A DNA stretch of 64,000 nt from Mesonia oceanica (lineage in GTDB: Bacteria; Bacteroidota; Bacteroidia; Flavobacteriales; Flavobacteriaceae), in assembly GCF_902499555.1 (NCBI RefSeq), contig NZ_CABVMM010000006.1, positions 1 to 64,000 of the forward strand. The letters run 5' to 3'. The notes beneath the pieces were generated by a model, which saw only the letters and a program-made list of their open reading frames with translations, made no database searches and was not told where the DNA came from. This document shows positions 8,086 to 17,084 of this stretch, piece by piece (the stretch's first letter is position 1; every line of letters starts with the position of its first letter). Made by a program: the position numbers and the translations under genes.

Positions 8086-8193
8086 TTAGTTTTTTACTAA
8101 ATTACTTCTATAAGCATCGTCATAAATCAACCCTGATTTCGCAATGGCAAAAGCTTGTTTTAGTAGCTTGTTGCATACGGCAATTAAAGCCTT
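8086..8193 (-). mobile_element. IS110-family transposase remnant, C-terminus only
   Basis: On the minus strand the sequence translates as KALIAVCNKLLKQAFAIAKS followed by GLIYDDAYRSNLVKN and a stop. This is the usual C-terminal end of IS110/IS116/IS902 transposases in flavobacteria. Nothing of the catalytic N-terminus remains within 8194-8381. It abuts the truncated attC-like end at about 8045, so an old insertion probably cut this cassette. Confidence 0.6.
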
Positions 8194-8381
8194 CCCTCAA
8201 CCATAAATTGACTGACTTTCTTTTCAAATTTTCATCATTCACAAACAGCATGTCTATGAATTCAACTACAATTTTATCATATAAGAGTATGATTTAATAC
8301 ACCATATTTCCCTTAACTACTTTACATATATAAATTTTTACTATATTGCTTTATAACTAATCTTCTTAATTAAGAATTATT

Positions 8382-9053
8382 ATGAAAGCAAAGATTTTAT
8401 TCCTATCACTATTATTAGGAATCATTATCAAAATGAATGCTCAAAATCAGGTAGTTAATGGAACTTTAACAGTTAAATCTAGCTCAGATGGAATAGTGAA
8501 TTTCCAAACTTTAGATGATGGCTGGCTATATACACAATGGAAAAATAGTTCTGGGATTAGAAAAGCTTATGTAGGATTTAATTCAGATTTAACAAATTTC
8601 ATAATAAGTCTAGAAAATGGCGCTAAAAGGTTTACAATTCCAAACGGAAATGTAGGAATTGGGACATACGACCCCAATGGTTGGAAATTGGCTGTCAATG
8701 GAAAAGTGAGAGCCAAAGAAGTAAAAGTGGAAACAGCTTGGTCTGATTTTGTTTTCCATAAAAACTATAATTTACCAACATTGGTAGAAGTAGAAAACCA
8801 TATTAAAGAAAAAGGACACTTAAAAGATATCCCAAGTGCTAAAGAAGTAGAGAAAAATGGAATTTTCTTAGGGGAAATGGATGCTAAATTACTTCAAAAA
8901 ATAGAGGAATTAACCCTTTATACAATTGAGCAAGAAAAGCAACTAAAATTTCAAAATTCTAAAATTGAAAAACTTGAAGAAGAAAATGAATCTCTAAAAT
9001 CCTTAAAAACCAAGTTTCTTGAATTACAAAAAAGAGTAGAGAAATTGGAATAA
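8382..9053 (+). CDS. Secreted tail-fibre-like protein with C-terminal coiled coil
   Basis: This is a 223-residue protein with signal peptide (residues 1-20, ending MNAQN). The middle has the phrases NGNVGIGTYDP and WKLAVNGKVRAKEVKVETAWSDFVF, which are typical of the tail-fibre/S74-like proteins common in Bacteroidota. The following HIKEKGHLKDIPSAKEVEKN, GIFLGEMDAKLLQKIEELTLY block is also standard for that family. Residues 180-223 form a strong coiled coil (EQEKQLKFQNSKIEKLEEEN). No autoproteolytic S74 domain is complete here. Probably a trimeric surface fibre of unknown partner. Confidence 0.75.
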   Translation: MKAKILFLSLLLGIIIKMNAQNQVVNGTLTVKSSSDGIVNFQTLDDGWLYTQWKNSSGIRKAYVGFNSDLTNFIISLENGAKRFTIPNGNVGIGTYDPNGWKLAVNGKVRAKEVKVETAWSDFVFHKNYNLPTLVEVENHIKEKGHLKDIPSAKEVEKNGIFLGEMDAKLLQKIEELTLYTIEQEKQLKFQNSKIEKLEEENESLKSLKTKFLELQKRVEKLE

Positions 9054-9575
9054 ATAAAATTATCCACCAAAATGTTATACAGCTAATTTTTTTAATCTGC
9101 TTTTATCATACCTTATTTTTTAAATGCATTTTAGTTACAATACATCTTAAACGCAGAATATAATTATCTGAAAACAATGTAAAAAGTAATATTTATTTAT
9201 CACCTATTATCTATTTAAATTTTAACTCGTAAAGTTTCCATAACCTCTTCTCGTTAGACGAATACAACTCCCGCGAACCGCATATTTTGGAGTATCGTTA
9301 GTTGGCTATTCATCGCATTTTCCAAAAGAAAGATTAAAATAAAAAATGGAATTTAATTTTAAACAAATAGAAAAAACCAAGGTTTTAGAATTATTTAAAG
9401 AGGCTGCTGAGAGAATCAAAAAATTATCTTTATCTACCTACAACCTCTATGAAAAAGAAATATAATCTCTTTTTAGATTATTTATATTTGAATAATCGAT
9501 AAACTTTAAATAAACGCAATAGTGTTTATTTGCATGATGACAAACATTGAAACTCACTCAAAACCTTAAAATTAA
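9054..9575. other. Gene-poor gap with a 39-codon frame and a spacer remnant
   Basis: The gap is AT-rich. Bases 9222-9330 look like a worn attC-like spacer (CTCGTTAGACGAATACAACTC, then ATCGTTAGTTGGC). A 39-codon frame at 9346-9465, starting MEFNFKQIEKTKVLELFKEA, reads like protein but has no recognised family. It may be the first part of a truncated gene. I see no RNA gene or terminator. Confidence 0.35.
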
Positions 9576-10221
9576 ATGAACAAAAAAAAATTGTTGTTGA
9601 TTGTAATTGGATTAATTTTTTCAGTCAAATTAAGTGCTCAAAATGAATTAAAAATCGGAATAAACACAGGATTGAATTACCCAGATATTAGAGGAAATGA
9701 ATATGCTAAATATAATAATTTTAAGGTTGGATATCTATTAGGTATTTCTTTCGACTATTATTTAAAACAAAATCTATCATTAAAAGCAAACATTAATTAC
9801 GAAAGAAAAATAAAAAAACTAGAATTGACTTATTATACCTACAATGCAGAGGAAATTGGGACAGAAGATTTTAAAGAAATTTATGAATATATAAATATTC
9901 CTGTTTTATTAAAATATGAGTTCGGGAACTCTATTTTTTTTTGCAAATGGTGGTCCATTTTTTAATTATTTACTAAATAATAAAATAAAACCCGATTATC
10001 CTAATGAGGACAGTGAGGTAGTAACAGAACAGAAAAAATTAGATTTCGGACTCTCTATTGGAATTGGCACAAATATATCTCTAAATGAGAAAAATGACAT
10101 CACAATTGAAATAAGAGATGATTTCGGAATTATAGATACCGGTGGAGTTCCAAAACACGTTAATGGAACTGTAAAAACCAATACTTTAAAATTAATTTTA
10201 GGTTGGAATTTAGGAATATAA
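9576..10221 (+). pseudogene. Outer-membrane beta-barrel protein, off-frame at a 9-T tract
   Basis: The first frame (9576-9965) has a signal peptide (MNKKKLLLIVIGLIFSVKLS, then AQN) and barrel strands of the PorT/outer-membrane protein beta-barrel family (LKIGINTGLNYP, YLLGISFDYYLKQNLSLKANINYERK). It stops at 9965. The second frame (9916-10221) continues the barrel (FANGGPFFNYLL, LDFGLSIGIGTNISL, LKLILGWNLGI). The junction is a run of nine T at 9934-9942. Removing one T joins the frames as NSIFFANGGPFF, giving about 214 residues, the normal size for the family. It could be a phase-variable gene in the off state, a pseudogene or a homopolymer sequencing error. Confidence 0.7.
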
Positions 10222-10400
10222 CAACGCTTGCCAACAATGGTACCTGAGATTACAGCAGATTCGACTACACTTCCACCCTACTCAGTGTAAACTGAATCGA
10301 CTCGGAATTGCTATCGTCAGGGCTAAACCAAAAAACTTTGTATATTTATCCGTGACTGACGATTATACAAAACCGCTTTACACTATTTCTTAACTACATT
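10222..10400 (+). repeat. attC-like repeat, same family as 95-240
   Basis: The spacer starts ACAACGCTTGCCAACAATGG directly at the stop of the barrel gene. It contains GATTCGACTAC, CTCGGAATTGCTA and GTGACTGACGATTATACAAA, which match the spacer at 95-240 block by block. The right end (AAACCGCTTTACACT) is worn. Interpretation as a cassette boundary is inference. Confidence 0.45.
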
Positions 10401-10409
10401 TCGTTACCA

Positions 10410-11222
10410 ATGCATATAATCATAAGTGCAGAACAATTAAAAGAAGAATTAGAAAATGAAAATTTGATAATCTTAGATTGTAGTACTAAATCTAACAAAG
10501 CCGGAATAGAGTCTAAATACCAAAATATAAAGATTAAAGGAGCTAGATATTTTGATCTTAAAAATGATTTTAGCGAAAAAAACTCAAAATTTCCTAATAC
10601 TTTACCTAATCCGAATCAATTTGAAATTAATGCTAGAAAGATTGGCATAAATAAATCAAGTTATGTAGTTCTTTATGACGATATTGGTATTTACACGAGT
10701 GCCAGAGCTTGGTGGATGTTCAAAATTATGGGACATAAAAATGTATCTGTTTTAAATGGAGGTCTTCCTGAATGGATGAATAAAAATTTTCCTATTCAAA
10801 AAGATTATAGCCCAGTTTATATCAAAGGAAATTTTAAATCTGATTTTCAGAAAAATATGATTTCCGACATAGAGAACGTAAAAAGTAATTTAAATAATAA
10901 AAACTCATTACTTATTGATGCACGAACTCCCGGAAGGTTTAGCGGAAAAGAAGAAGAACCAAGAAAAAATTTAAGAAGTGGAAACATACCAAATTCCAAA
11001 AATATTCCATTTGAATATGTTTTAAATGCTGGGAAATTTAAAGAAAAAAGTGAACTCAAGTTAATATTTAAAAAAGTAAATACTGAATCTAAAGAACTAA
11101 TTTTTAGTTGTGGGTCGGGAGTAACAGCGTGTATAGTTTATCTAGCAAGTGAATTGGTGCTAAATAATAATAAATCAGTCTATGATGGTTCTTGGACCGA
11201 ATGGGCTAGTTTAGTTCAGTAA
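10410..11222 (+). CDS. Thiosulfate/3-mercaptopyruvate sulfurtransferase (two rhodanese domains)
   Basis: This is a 270-residue cytoplasmic enzyme with the two-domain rhodanese layout. The N-terminal domain is inactive (LIILDCSTK, GARYFDLKNDFSE, VVLYDDIGIYTSARAWWMFK, VSVLNGGLPEW). The C-terminal domain has the active loop CGSGVTAC with catalytic Cys234. The CGSGVT loop is that of 3-mercaptopyruvate sulfurtransferases (SseA type); thiosulfate-specific enzymes usually have CRKGVT. It would transfer sulfane sulfur to cyanide or a thiol acceptor. It starts right after an attC-like spacer, so it may be the last or a former cassette gene. The enzyme is intact and full length. Confidence 0.85.
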   Translation: MHIIISAEQLKEELENENLIILDCSTKSNKAGIESKYQNIKIKGARYFDLKNDFSEKNSKFPNTLPNPNQFEINARKIGINKSSYVVLYDDIGIYTSARAWWMFKIMGHKNVSVLNGGLPEWMNKNFPIQKDYSPVYIKGNFKSDFQKNMISDIENVKSNLNNKNSLLIDARTPGRFSGKEEEPRKNLRSGNIPNSKNIPFEYVLNAGKFKEKSELKLIFKKVNTESKELIFSCGSGVTACIVYLASELVLNNNKSVYDGSWTEWASLVQ

Positions 11223-11273
11223 GAAAAGTTATCTCTACAATAAAACACCTAGATTCTAATAAATTCAAAATAT

Positions 11274-12359
11274 ATGAGACCTCATCTTATTTTACTAATT
11301 TTAACCTTTACCACCATCTCCATCTATTCTCAAACCACAAATTCTCAAATTAAGAATTATTTAGATAGCTTAAATAAATCAGATTTTTCAGGGACCATAT
11401 TGGTAGCACATAACGATACGATTATAGCTCAAAAAGCCTATGGACTTTCCAGTATAGAATACGATGTAAAAAACAAAATTGATACTAAATTCAATATCGC
11501 TTCCATTACAAAAATGTTTACCGCTGTGGCAGCTTTACAACTATATGAGCAAGGTAAAATAGATCTTAACACACCAATAGGAAAGTATTTACCAGATTAC
11601 CCTAACGAAATTGTTAGAAACTCAGTAACAGTACACCAGCTATTAACCCATACATCAGGATTAAACAACTTTTACGTTACTGATTTAGATAAAATCAAAA
11701 ATACCGACTATAAAGAAATCTCCGATTTTATTCCACTTTTTTCAAATGACACTTTACTATCCAAACCAGGAACGAAATATGATTATAGCGGCAGCGGATT
11801 CGTGGTTTTAGGATTAATCATCGAAAAAGTTTCCGGCGAAAATTATTACGATTATATTAGAAAGCATATTCTTAAACCATCTCACATGGAATCAACTTCT
11901 GAAATTCAAGTGGATTCCATTGTAAAAAATAAAGCCAGTGGTTATACTTCTCAATTTGGTCAAAATAAAAATTTAAAGAAAAACGAATATTACTTAACTA
12001 AAGCTTCTCCAGCTGGATTCTACTACTCAACAGTGGAAGATTTGTTTAAATTCTCAAAAGCTTTAAGAAACCATAAATTATTAACGAAAGAAACAACAGA
12101 TTTGATGTTAGAACCTAAAGTGAAAGGCTATAATACACATTTAGGATATGGAATTGATATTGATAATCGCTACAATCAAACTATAATTGGGCACAGCGGT
12201 GGATGGTATGGAATACACTGCGAATTAATGGATTTTATGAATGATCATTATACCGTGGTCATTTTATCCAATATCGATGACGGAGGAAAAACAGGTGCTT
12301 CTAAAGTAGCTGATTTCTTTAAAAATTTACTGGCAGGTAAAGAACTAAAGAATAATTAA
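11274..12359 (+). CDS. Serine hydrolase, beta-lactamase class C/PBP4*-like
   Basis: This is a 361-residue exported protein with signal peptide (residues 1-19, ending YSQT). The beta-lactamase-fold motifs are present: S77-I-T-K80 (nucleophile and general base), Y171-S-G in place of the classical Y-x-N, and H307-S-G-G in place of KTG. That pattern is usual in the beta-lactamase-related serine hydrolase/esterase group rather than in true resistance enzymes. It probably acts in the periplasm as a peptidase or esterase on cell-wall or small ester substrates. No C-terminal extra domain. Confidence 0.8.
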   Translation: MRPHLILLILTFTTISIYSQTTNSQIKNYLDSLNKSDFSGTILVAHNDTIIAQKAYGLSSIEYDVKNKIDTKFNIASITKMFTAVAALQLYEQGKIDLNTPIGKYLPDYPNEIVRNSVTVHQLLTHTSGLNNFYVTDLDKIKNTDYKEISDFIPLFSNDTLLSKPGTKYDYSGSGFVVLGLIIEKVSGENYYDYIRKHILKPSHMESTSEIQVDSIVKNKASGYTSQFGQNKNLKKNEYYLTKASPAGFYYSTVEDLFKFSKALRNHKLLTKETTDLMLEPKVKGYNTHLGYGIDIDNRYNQTIIGHSGGWYGIHCELMDFMNDHYTVVILSNIDDGGKTGASKVADFFKNLLAGKELKNN

Positions 12360-12535
12360 TAAGCATAACTATAAAAGACTATCACGAAAATTGCGCTTTA
12401 TGGCATGCTAACAAAATACGCCTACTCCAAATTCACTTCTTTTAGTTACCTTTAACCTTAACCCGAAAACTAAAGCATAACGCTTCCTATAATTGAAAAA
12501 ACGCCTCCATCCAATTTTAAACTAATAAAACAACT

Positions 12536-13324
12536 ATGAAAAAACTTATTGTATTAATCTTCGCACTTTATGGGTTTACACTATTGGCGCAAGAAAAAGA
12601 TATTAAGAAACCAGAATACGTAATCATTGCCAACAATCAGGTAATAACTAAAGAAAAACTTGGAGAATTAGGACAACAAGGATTGATTAAAGGAATGAAT
12701 AAAGGTGTAACCGAAGAAAAACGTAATGAACTTGCAGAAAAATTCGGCGATAAAATTGGAGATAGGGAGTTTGTAATTATCATAGATTTATTAACCGAAA
12801 AAGAAAAAGCAGAACGTCAAAAGAAAGCAACTTTAGATAATAAAAAGATTTCCGCAGTAAAAAATCGAAATAACGAATTAAAATTAAATATTAACGATAC
12901 TGCCTCTCAATTTACAGTCCAAATGATTGACGGTCAGAAAATCAATCTTTCAGAGTTAAAAGGAAAGGTTGTTCTCCTAAATTATTGGGCTACTTGGTGC
13001 GCTCCTTGCCTTATGGAATTTGCAGAATTTCCAGAAAAAATAATTGAACCCTTTAAAGATAAAGATTTTGTTTTAATCCCAATAGCTATAGGAGAAAGCC
13101 AAGAAAAAGTTGAGAAGAAAATGGACAAGATGAAAAAATACGGAGTTGACTTTAATGTGGGTATTGATCCCCAAAAAGAAATTTGGAATCAATATGCAAC
13201 TGGAGCAATACCAAAAAGTTTCATCATTGACCAACATGGAATTATAAACTATATTTCTATTGGAAATTCAGAAGGAAACGTAGACAAATTAGCTGCAGAA
13301 ATACAAAAACTGCTTCAAGAATAA
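12536..13324 (+). CDS. TlpA-like thiol-disulfide oxidoreductase
   Basis: This is a 262-residue exported protein. The signal peptide is at residues 1-18 (ending TLLAQ). Residues 20-115 form a charged region with no known domain. From about residue 120 there is a TlpA/ResA thioredoxin fold (VVLLNYWATWCAPCLMEF) with redox cysteines C155 and C158, and a cis-proline region GAIPKSFIIDQHG. Such proteins keep periplasmic or cytochrome cysteines reduced. The N-terminal half is longer than in simple TlpA proteins. No operon partner is evident. Confidence 0.8.
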   Translation: MKKLIVLIFALYGFTLLAQEKDIKKPEYVIIANNQVITKEKLGELGQQGLIKGMNKGVTEEKRNELAEKFGDKIGDREFVIIIDLLTEKEKAERQKKATLDNKKISAVKNRNNELKLNINDTASQFTVQMIDGQKINLSELKGKVVLLNYWATWCAPCLMEFAEFPEKIIEPFKDKDFVLIPIAIGESQEKVEKKMDKMKKYGVDFNVGIDPQKEIWNQYATGAIPKSFIIDQHGIINYISIGNSEGNVDKLAAEIQKLLQE

Positions 13325-13433
13325 AACTGCTTGTTAAGAGATCTTTGCCCAAGTTTCTAATTCTTAGAAAAATTAATTTATTTTGATTTTTAACCACATA
13401 CTATTTACTGTCATACAAATCTGTAAGAACAAT

Positions 13434-13910
13434 ATGAAAAAAATTGTTTTCACATTATTAATTATACTTAAATTCCAAATTGGTTTTTCTCAAAAAATCA
13501 CTGAATCCGATTTAATCGGAGAGTGGACATTTATCGAACTACAAGATGAAAACGGAGAAAAGCAAACCAAAATACCTCTAACTAGATTTGGTCGAGATAC
13601 GGTAATAGAAAATGTAAATCGCGATAGTTATATTTTTAATAAAGATGGAACTTATAAAAGTTTTAACCCTTTAAACACTTCATTCGGGACTTGGTTTTTT
13701 GACAAAGAAAAGAATGAAATAAATCTTGAATTGCAAATTGAACCTGATAGCCCATACTTATCTTATTTGAAAAAAGCAGAAATTGTCACGAAAAGAAAAG
13801 ATGGGTTTTATTACCAAAAACCTATACAGAAAAAAATATTGATTTATTCTAATGAATCTATGACTATTGCTGATAGAGAAAAATACGTACTAATTTATAA
13901 TCGAAAATAA
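13434..13910 (+). CDS. Small secreted lipocalin-like protein
   Basis: This protein has 158 residues from the ATG at 13434. An upstream in-frame ATG at 13383 would add residues before the signal peptide and is rejected. The signal peptide ends GFSQK. The mature protein begins ITESDLIGEWTFIEL, the usual entry strand (LIGxW) of the lipocalin-like family of Bacteroidota, followed by YIFNKDGTYKSF and alternating strands. A periplasmic or surface binding role is likely; the ligand is unknown. Confidence 0.65.
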   Translation: MKKIVFTLLIILKFQIGFSQKITESDLIGEWTFIELQDENGEKQTKIPLTRFGRDTVIENVNRDSYIFNKDGTYKSFNPLNTSFGTWFFDKEKNEINLELQIEPDSPYLSYLKKAEIVTKRKDGFYYQKPIQKKILIYSNESMTIADREKYVLIYNRK

Positions 13911-14050
13911 TACTTGAAATAACTATATATAACCGGAATTATAGCAGATTAGATCACCTACGAATTCATTTAGGATTGTTATTTGTTATTCACTAATAAT
14001 CACTCTCTTTCATAGAATAAAAATACTAAATATATAAATTTTAAAACTCT

Positions 14051-14428
14051 ATGGTAAAAAACAAAGTGTTTACGATTTCAGTTTTGATAATATTAGTCTT
14101 ACAATCCTGTGATTGTTGGATTGTTGTATATGGTAATATCGTAGATTCAAAGACTGAAAAACCAATTATTGGTGCTAAGGTAGAGTTTCTTAATATTAAG
14201 AGTTATGATTACAGTAAATCATCCGACTCTATAACTGTCAATAGAATATTTGAAACTGATTCTTCAGGTCATTTTTTTATGAATTCTAATAATTATGGAA
14301 TGTGCCCTGATTTAGAACCAAAAATTAAAATTTGGAAAAAGGGGTATTTATCAAAGGAATACATTGTAAAAGATGATGCTGAACGAAATGAATTGAATGA
14401 GTTAGTAATTAAACTTACCAAAAAATAA
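14051..14428 (+). CDS. Lipoprotein with carboxypeptidase-regulatory-like domain
   Basis: This is a 125-residue protein. The N-terminus is a lipoprotein signal with Cys20 (ILVLQSC). The mature part begins VVYGNIVDSKTEKPIIGAKV and later TDSSGHFFM, the pattern of the CarboxypepD-regulatory-like beta-sandwich. It is one small domain on a lipid anchor with no other module. Function unknown. Upstream (13920-13990) lies a worn spacer fragment starting TAACCGGAATTATAGCAGATT, related to the repeat at 10222. Confidence 0.65.
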   Translation: MVKNKVFTISVLIILVLQSCDCWIVVYGNIVDSKTEKPIIGAKVEFLNIKSYDYSKSSDSITVNRIFETDSSGHFFMNSNNYGMCPDLEPKIKIWKKGYLSKEYIVKDDAERNELNELVIKLTKK

Positions 14429-14468
14429 AGAACCGTTTCAAAAATAATGGGAGAACAACCTCCCCTAC

Positions 14469-14684
14469 TCAAAAAGAAACCAACTCCCTTAACTCTACCT
14501 CCAACGCCTGGGCAATTTCCAACAGCGAATAAATAGTTGGGTTCACTTTTCCGTTCTCTAACTTTTCAATGGCTTGTCTATCTTTATGGCAAGCACGGGC
14601 CAAATCAGACTGACTCCAGCCCTTTTGGGTTCTTAACTCAACCATACGCTGACCGACTTTCTTTTTAAGTTGTTCTTTATCCAC
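14469..14684 (-). CDS. XRE-family transcriptional regulator
   Basis: This is a 71-residue protein, almost entirely one helix-turn-helix domain (VGQRMVELRTQKGWSQSDLA, then HKDRQAIEKLENGKVNPTIYSLLEIAQALEVEL). It is the only minus-strand gene in the first 16 kb apart from remnants. Small single-domain XRE proteins often act as autoregulators or as antitoxins. No partner toxin is visible next to it. Confidence 0.8.
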   Translation of the reverse strand: MDKEQLKKKVGQRMVELRTQKGWSQSDLARACHKDRQAIEKLENGKVNPTIYSLLEIAQALEVELRELVSF

Positions 14685-14838
14685 AGAACAAATGTCAATG
14701 AATTATACGATAATTTCGTCAAGTAAATTCCTATTTCTTCTCAAACGGTACAGAAGTATGAAGTAAGAAATTTTGGTTAACTTAGTATCTAATTATTCCC
14801 AAATAAAATTTATACAAAACTGTTTACTAAAAATTAAA

Positions 14839-15564
14839 ATGAATAGAAAAATTTGGGAACATAAAACATTTCGAAATGGAATTTTTCCTTGTCCAAAATG
14901 TTTTTCTGGCAGTTTGATTGGTCAAAATAAAATTTCTCAAATAACGGAAGGTGGCAAAGAATTATCAAGATATGGCTATCCATACGGAATTGATAATTTA
15001 TTTTGTGGGATTTTAAAATGCAATAAATGTGATGCTATACTTTCTGTAAATGGATTACTTTTAACAAATATATTAGAAGAAATTGAGCTACCCAATGGGG
15101 AATATGATATAAAAGAAGTATCCATTAATAAACCAAAATTCTTTTATCCAAATTTGAGAATGTTCGATTTACCAACCCTAATACCCAAACAAATAATTGA
15201 ACAAGTAGATTTAGCCTTCGCACATTACTTTTATGATAATAATACTTGTGCTAATAAAATTAGAACTTCAATAGAATTAATCTTAGATGATATAAAAGCA
15301 CCAAAAAAAAGATTAAAAAATGGTAAACTGAAATTAATTCCTAATCTTCACCAACGAATAGCGCATTATAGTAAAACTAAACGTAAGTTATGTGAATTAC
15401 TTTTAGCTCTAAAAATTATAGGAAACAAAGGAAGTCATAATCATAAATCAGAAACTAAAGATATTTTAGATGCTTTTGAAATTTTAGAATTAGTATTAGA
15501 TAAAATCTACATAAAAACAACAGAAAGAATTGAAAGTTTAGCAAAAGATAAATTAAGAAGATAA
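14839..15564 (+). CDS. DUF4145-domain protein with zinc ribbon
   Basis: This protein has 241 residues from the ATG at 14839; the in-frame extension to 14773 has no coding feel. Two CxxC pairs (CPKC near residue 16 and CNKC near residue 65) form a zinc ribbon. The C-terminal half has the DUF4145 helices (LIEQVDLAFAHYF-like, ANKIRTSIELILDDI, IIGNKGSHNHKSETKDILDAF). DUF4145 proteins often accompany restriction or other defence genes, but no such gene is adjacent. Function unknown. Confidence 0.75.
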   Translation: MNRKIWEHKTFRNGIFPCPKCFSGSLIGQNKISQITEGGKELSRYGYPYGIDNLFCGILKCNKCDAILSVNGLLLTNILEEIELPNGEYDIKEVSINKPKFFYPNLRMFDLPTLIPKQIIEQVDLAFAHYFYDNNTCANKIRTSIELILDDIKAPKKRLKNGKLKLIPNLHQRIAHYSKTKRKLCELLLALKIIGNKGSHNHKSETKDILDAFEILELVLDKIYIKTTERIESLAKDKLRR

Positions 15565-15716
15565 ACTAAAAGATATATCCAGCAATATCGATTATATATT
15601 TTCGAACACAATACCTTGAACATACAAGTCTGAAATTTTAACTATCTTAGTTTAAATCAATCCACAACTGACAATTATAAAATGCCTTTATGTTTCATTT
15701 TGAATAAAAAAACCGA

Positions 15717-16169
15717 ATGATGAAAACTGAAAATATCCCAGGCTATATAATTTGGCTCAAATCATTAAAATCCAATAAAACTTTTCCTCACTTGGTTTTT
15801 TCAGCTGATGTTGATTCTATGACAACTGGAATGGTATCTTTAACAAGCAATATCGAAAATGAAATTGTTATATCAATATTGAATTCAAAAGAATATTCTT
15901 CCGATAAAAATGTAGAATGGGTTAAAAGAATTAACTCCGAATTAAATAGAAATGACCTTAAATATATAAAGTGGATAAGAAGTGAAAATTGTTCTCAAAA
16001 AAAGAAACTTTTTGAATCCTACAGAAATTATTGGAAAAGAGTTAAACCCTACAAAAATTATTATCAAGATATTTCAGACAGTGCTGGTGAATCTCTACAA
16101 ATTGACAAGGAATCAATTTCTGATTTTATAAAAAACGGAGGTAATATTATCTCACATAAGTTTTATTAA
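15717..16169 (+). CDS. Hypothetical protein
   Basis: This is a 150-residue soluble protein starting with two Met codons in a row. It has no signal peptide or recognised domain. The C-terminal half is rich in Lys and Tyr (SYRNYWKRVKPYKNYYQDIS). It is the last gene of the accessory stretch; from about 16200 on the gene content turns to typical flavobacterial core genes. Confidence 0.5.
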   Translation: MMKTENIPGYIIWLKSLKSNKTFPHLVFSADVDSMTTGMVSLTSNIENEIVISILNSKEYSSDKNVEWVKRINSELNRNDLKYIKWIRSENCSQKKKLFESYRNYWKRVKPYKNYYQDISDSAGESLQIDKESISDFIKNGGNIISHKFY

Positions 16170-16254
16170 ACCAAAAAACGGAACCACAACAAAAACTAAA
16201 CTAAAATCCAAAAACCTACCACCTAAAACCTAATCCCTAAAACCTACCACCTAA

Positions 16255-16411
16255 CTCCTCCCGTGTTAGGGATAGAAGTGAAAAGCCCGTAAAGCAAAAG
16301 CAGCTAAAAAAACAAGCCTAGCAAGAGCGACGCAAGAAGCTTTTGCTAGGCTTTGGTTTTTTATGCTTTTACTGCGGACTTGCAACGGATAGCCCGGCCG
16401 TAGGCAACACC
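16255..16411. repeat. Compound intergenic repeat with terminator hairpin
   Basis: The spacer holds GGATAGAAGTGAAAAGCCCG on the left and GCAACGGATAGCCCGGCCG on the right, which share AAGCCCG/TAGCCCG. Between them lies an 11-bp perfect stem, AAGCCTAGCAA (16314) with TTGCTAGGCTT (16343-16353), followed by a T-rich stretch. The hairpin would stop transcription from the left, and with the A-run on its other side also from the right. Just before it, 16200-16255 is a low-complexity run of CCTAAAACCTACCACC-type units. Confidence 0.5.
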
Positions 16412-16798
16412 CTACTTTTCTAAAATCTGTTGAATATCGGGTTTAAAATAATTGGGACCTTTTAAAACCTTGCCATCTTCGCGGTAAATGGGTTTTCCAT
16501 CGGCACCCAGTTTGCTCATATTGCTACGCTGTATTTCTTCAAACACCTCTTCTATTTTATGTTGCATCCCATGTTCGATAATCGTCCCACAGAGAATGTA
16601 TAGCATATCGCCAAGCGCATCGGCCACTTCTACCATATCATTATTGTTGGCAGCTTCTAGGTATTCTTCGTTTTCTTCTTTCATCAGGTTAAAACGAAGC
16701 AAATTTTTAGCTTCTCCCAAACTAGCGGTTAATTCTTCTTTATAGCCCAAGCCAAAAGCGGTATGAAATTCTTTTACGGCGTCGATACGTTTCTTCAT
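16412..16798 (-). CDS. MazG-like nucleotide pyrophosphohydrolase
   Basis: This is a 128-residue protein with the all-alpha NTP-pyrophosphohydrolase signature: LMKEENEEYLEA (EExxE) and, 20 residues on, DALGDMLYIL (ExxD-type). These are the four acidic residues that bind Mg2+. It belongs to the phosphoribosyl-ATP pyrophosphatase-like group. It probably hydrolyses a nucleoside triphosphate to the monophosphate and pyrophosphate. It is divergent from the small membrane-protein gene 34 bp away. Confidence 0.75.
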   Translation of the reverse strand: MKKRIDAVKEFHTAFGLGYKEELTASLGEAKNLLRFNLMKEENEEYLEAANNNDMVEVADALGDMLYILCGTIIEHGMQHKIEEVFEEIQRSNMSKLGADGKPIYREDGKVLKGPNYFKPDIQQILEK

Positions 16799-16832
16799 AA
16801 TAATAGATTAATTTTGCCTAAAAATAGAAAAA

Positions 16833-17018
16833 ATGTTTAGCCAAGGCCAATGGATGTTCGCTGTTTTTTTTGTGATTGCTTTTGTCATCATCATGATCAT
16901 TAGCTACCGCAAAGACATTCAACTCCATAAAAAACACTACAAAGGCAGTTTATTAATCTTAGCGGGATTTCTTTTATTTATCGCCATCCTCTTTGTGATA
17001 AAAACTTATTTACGCTAA
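16833..17018 (+). CDS. Small two-helix membrane protein
   Basis: This is a 61-residue protein with two transmembrane segments (residues 7-24 and 40-57) joined by a basic loop (YRKDIQLHKKHYKGS). Small proteins of this type lie beside core genes in many flavobacteria, but no function is known to me. A TAATTTTG -7 box at 16809-16816 could serve it. Confidence 0.6.
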   Translation: MFSQGQWMFAVFFVIAFVIIMIISYRKDIQLHKKHYKGSLLILAGFLLFIAILFVIKTYLR

Positions 17019-17084
17019 GACTACATTCGTTTTACTTGCTTTTCTACTGAATTAGTTATATTGGGACTTGAACAAAAAAAGCAT

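Noticed and set aside
14469..14684. XRE protein as part of a toxin-antitoxin or phage system
   Set aside because: No partner toxin, integrase or phage gene is adjacent.
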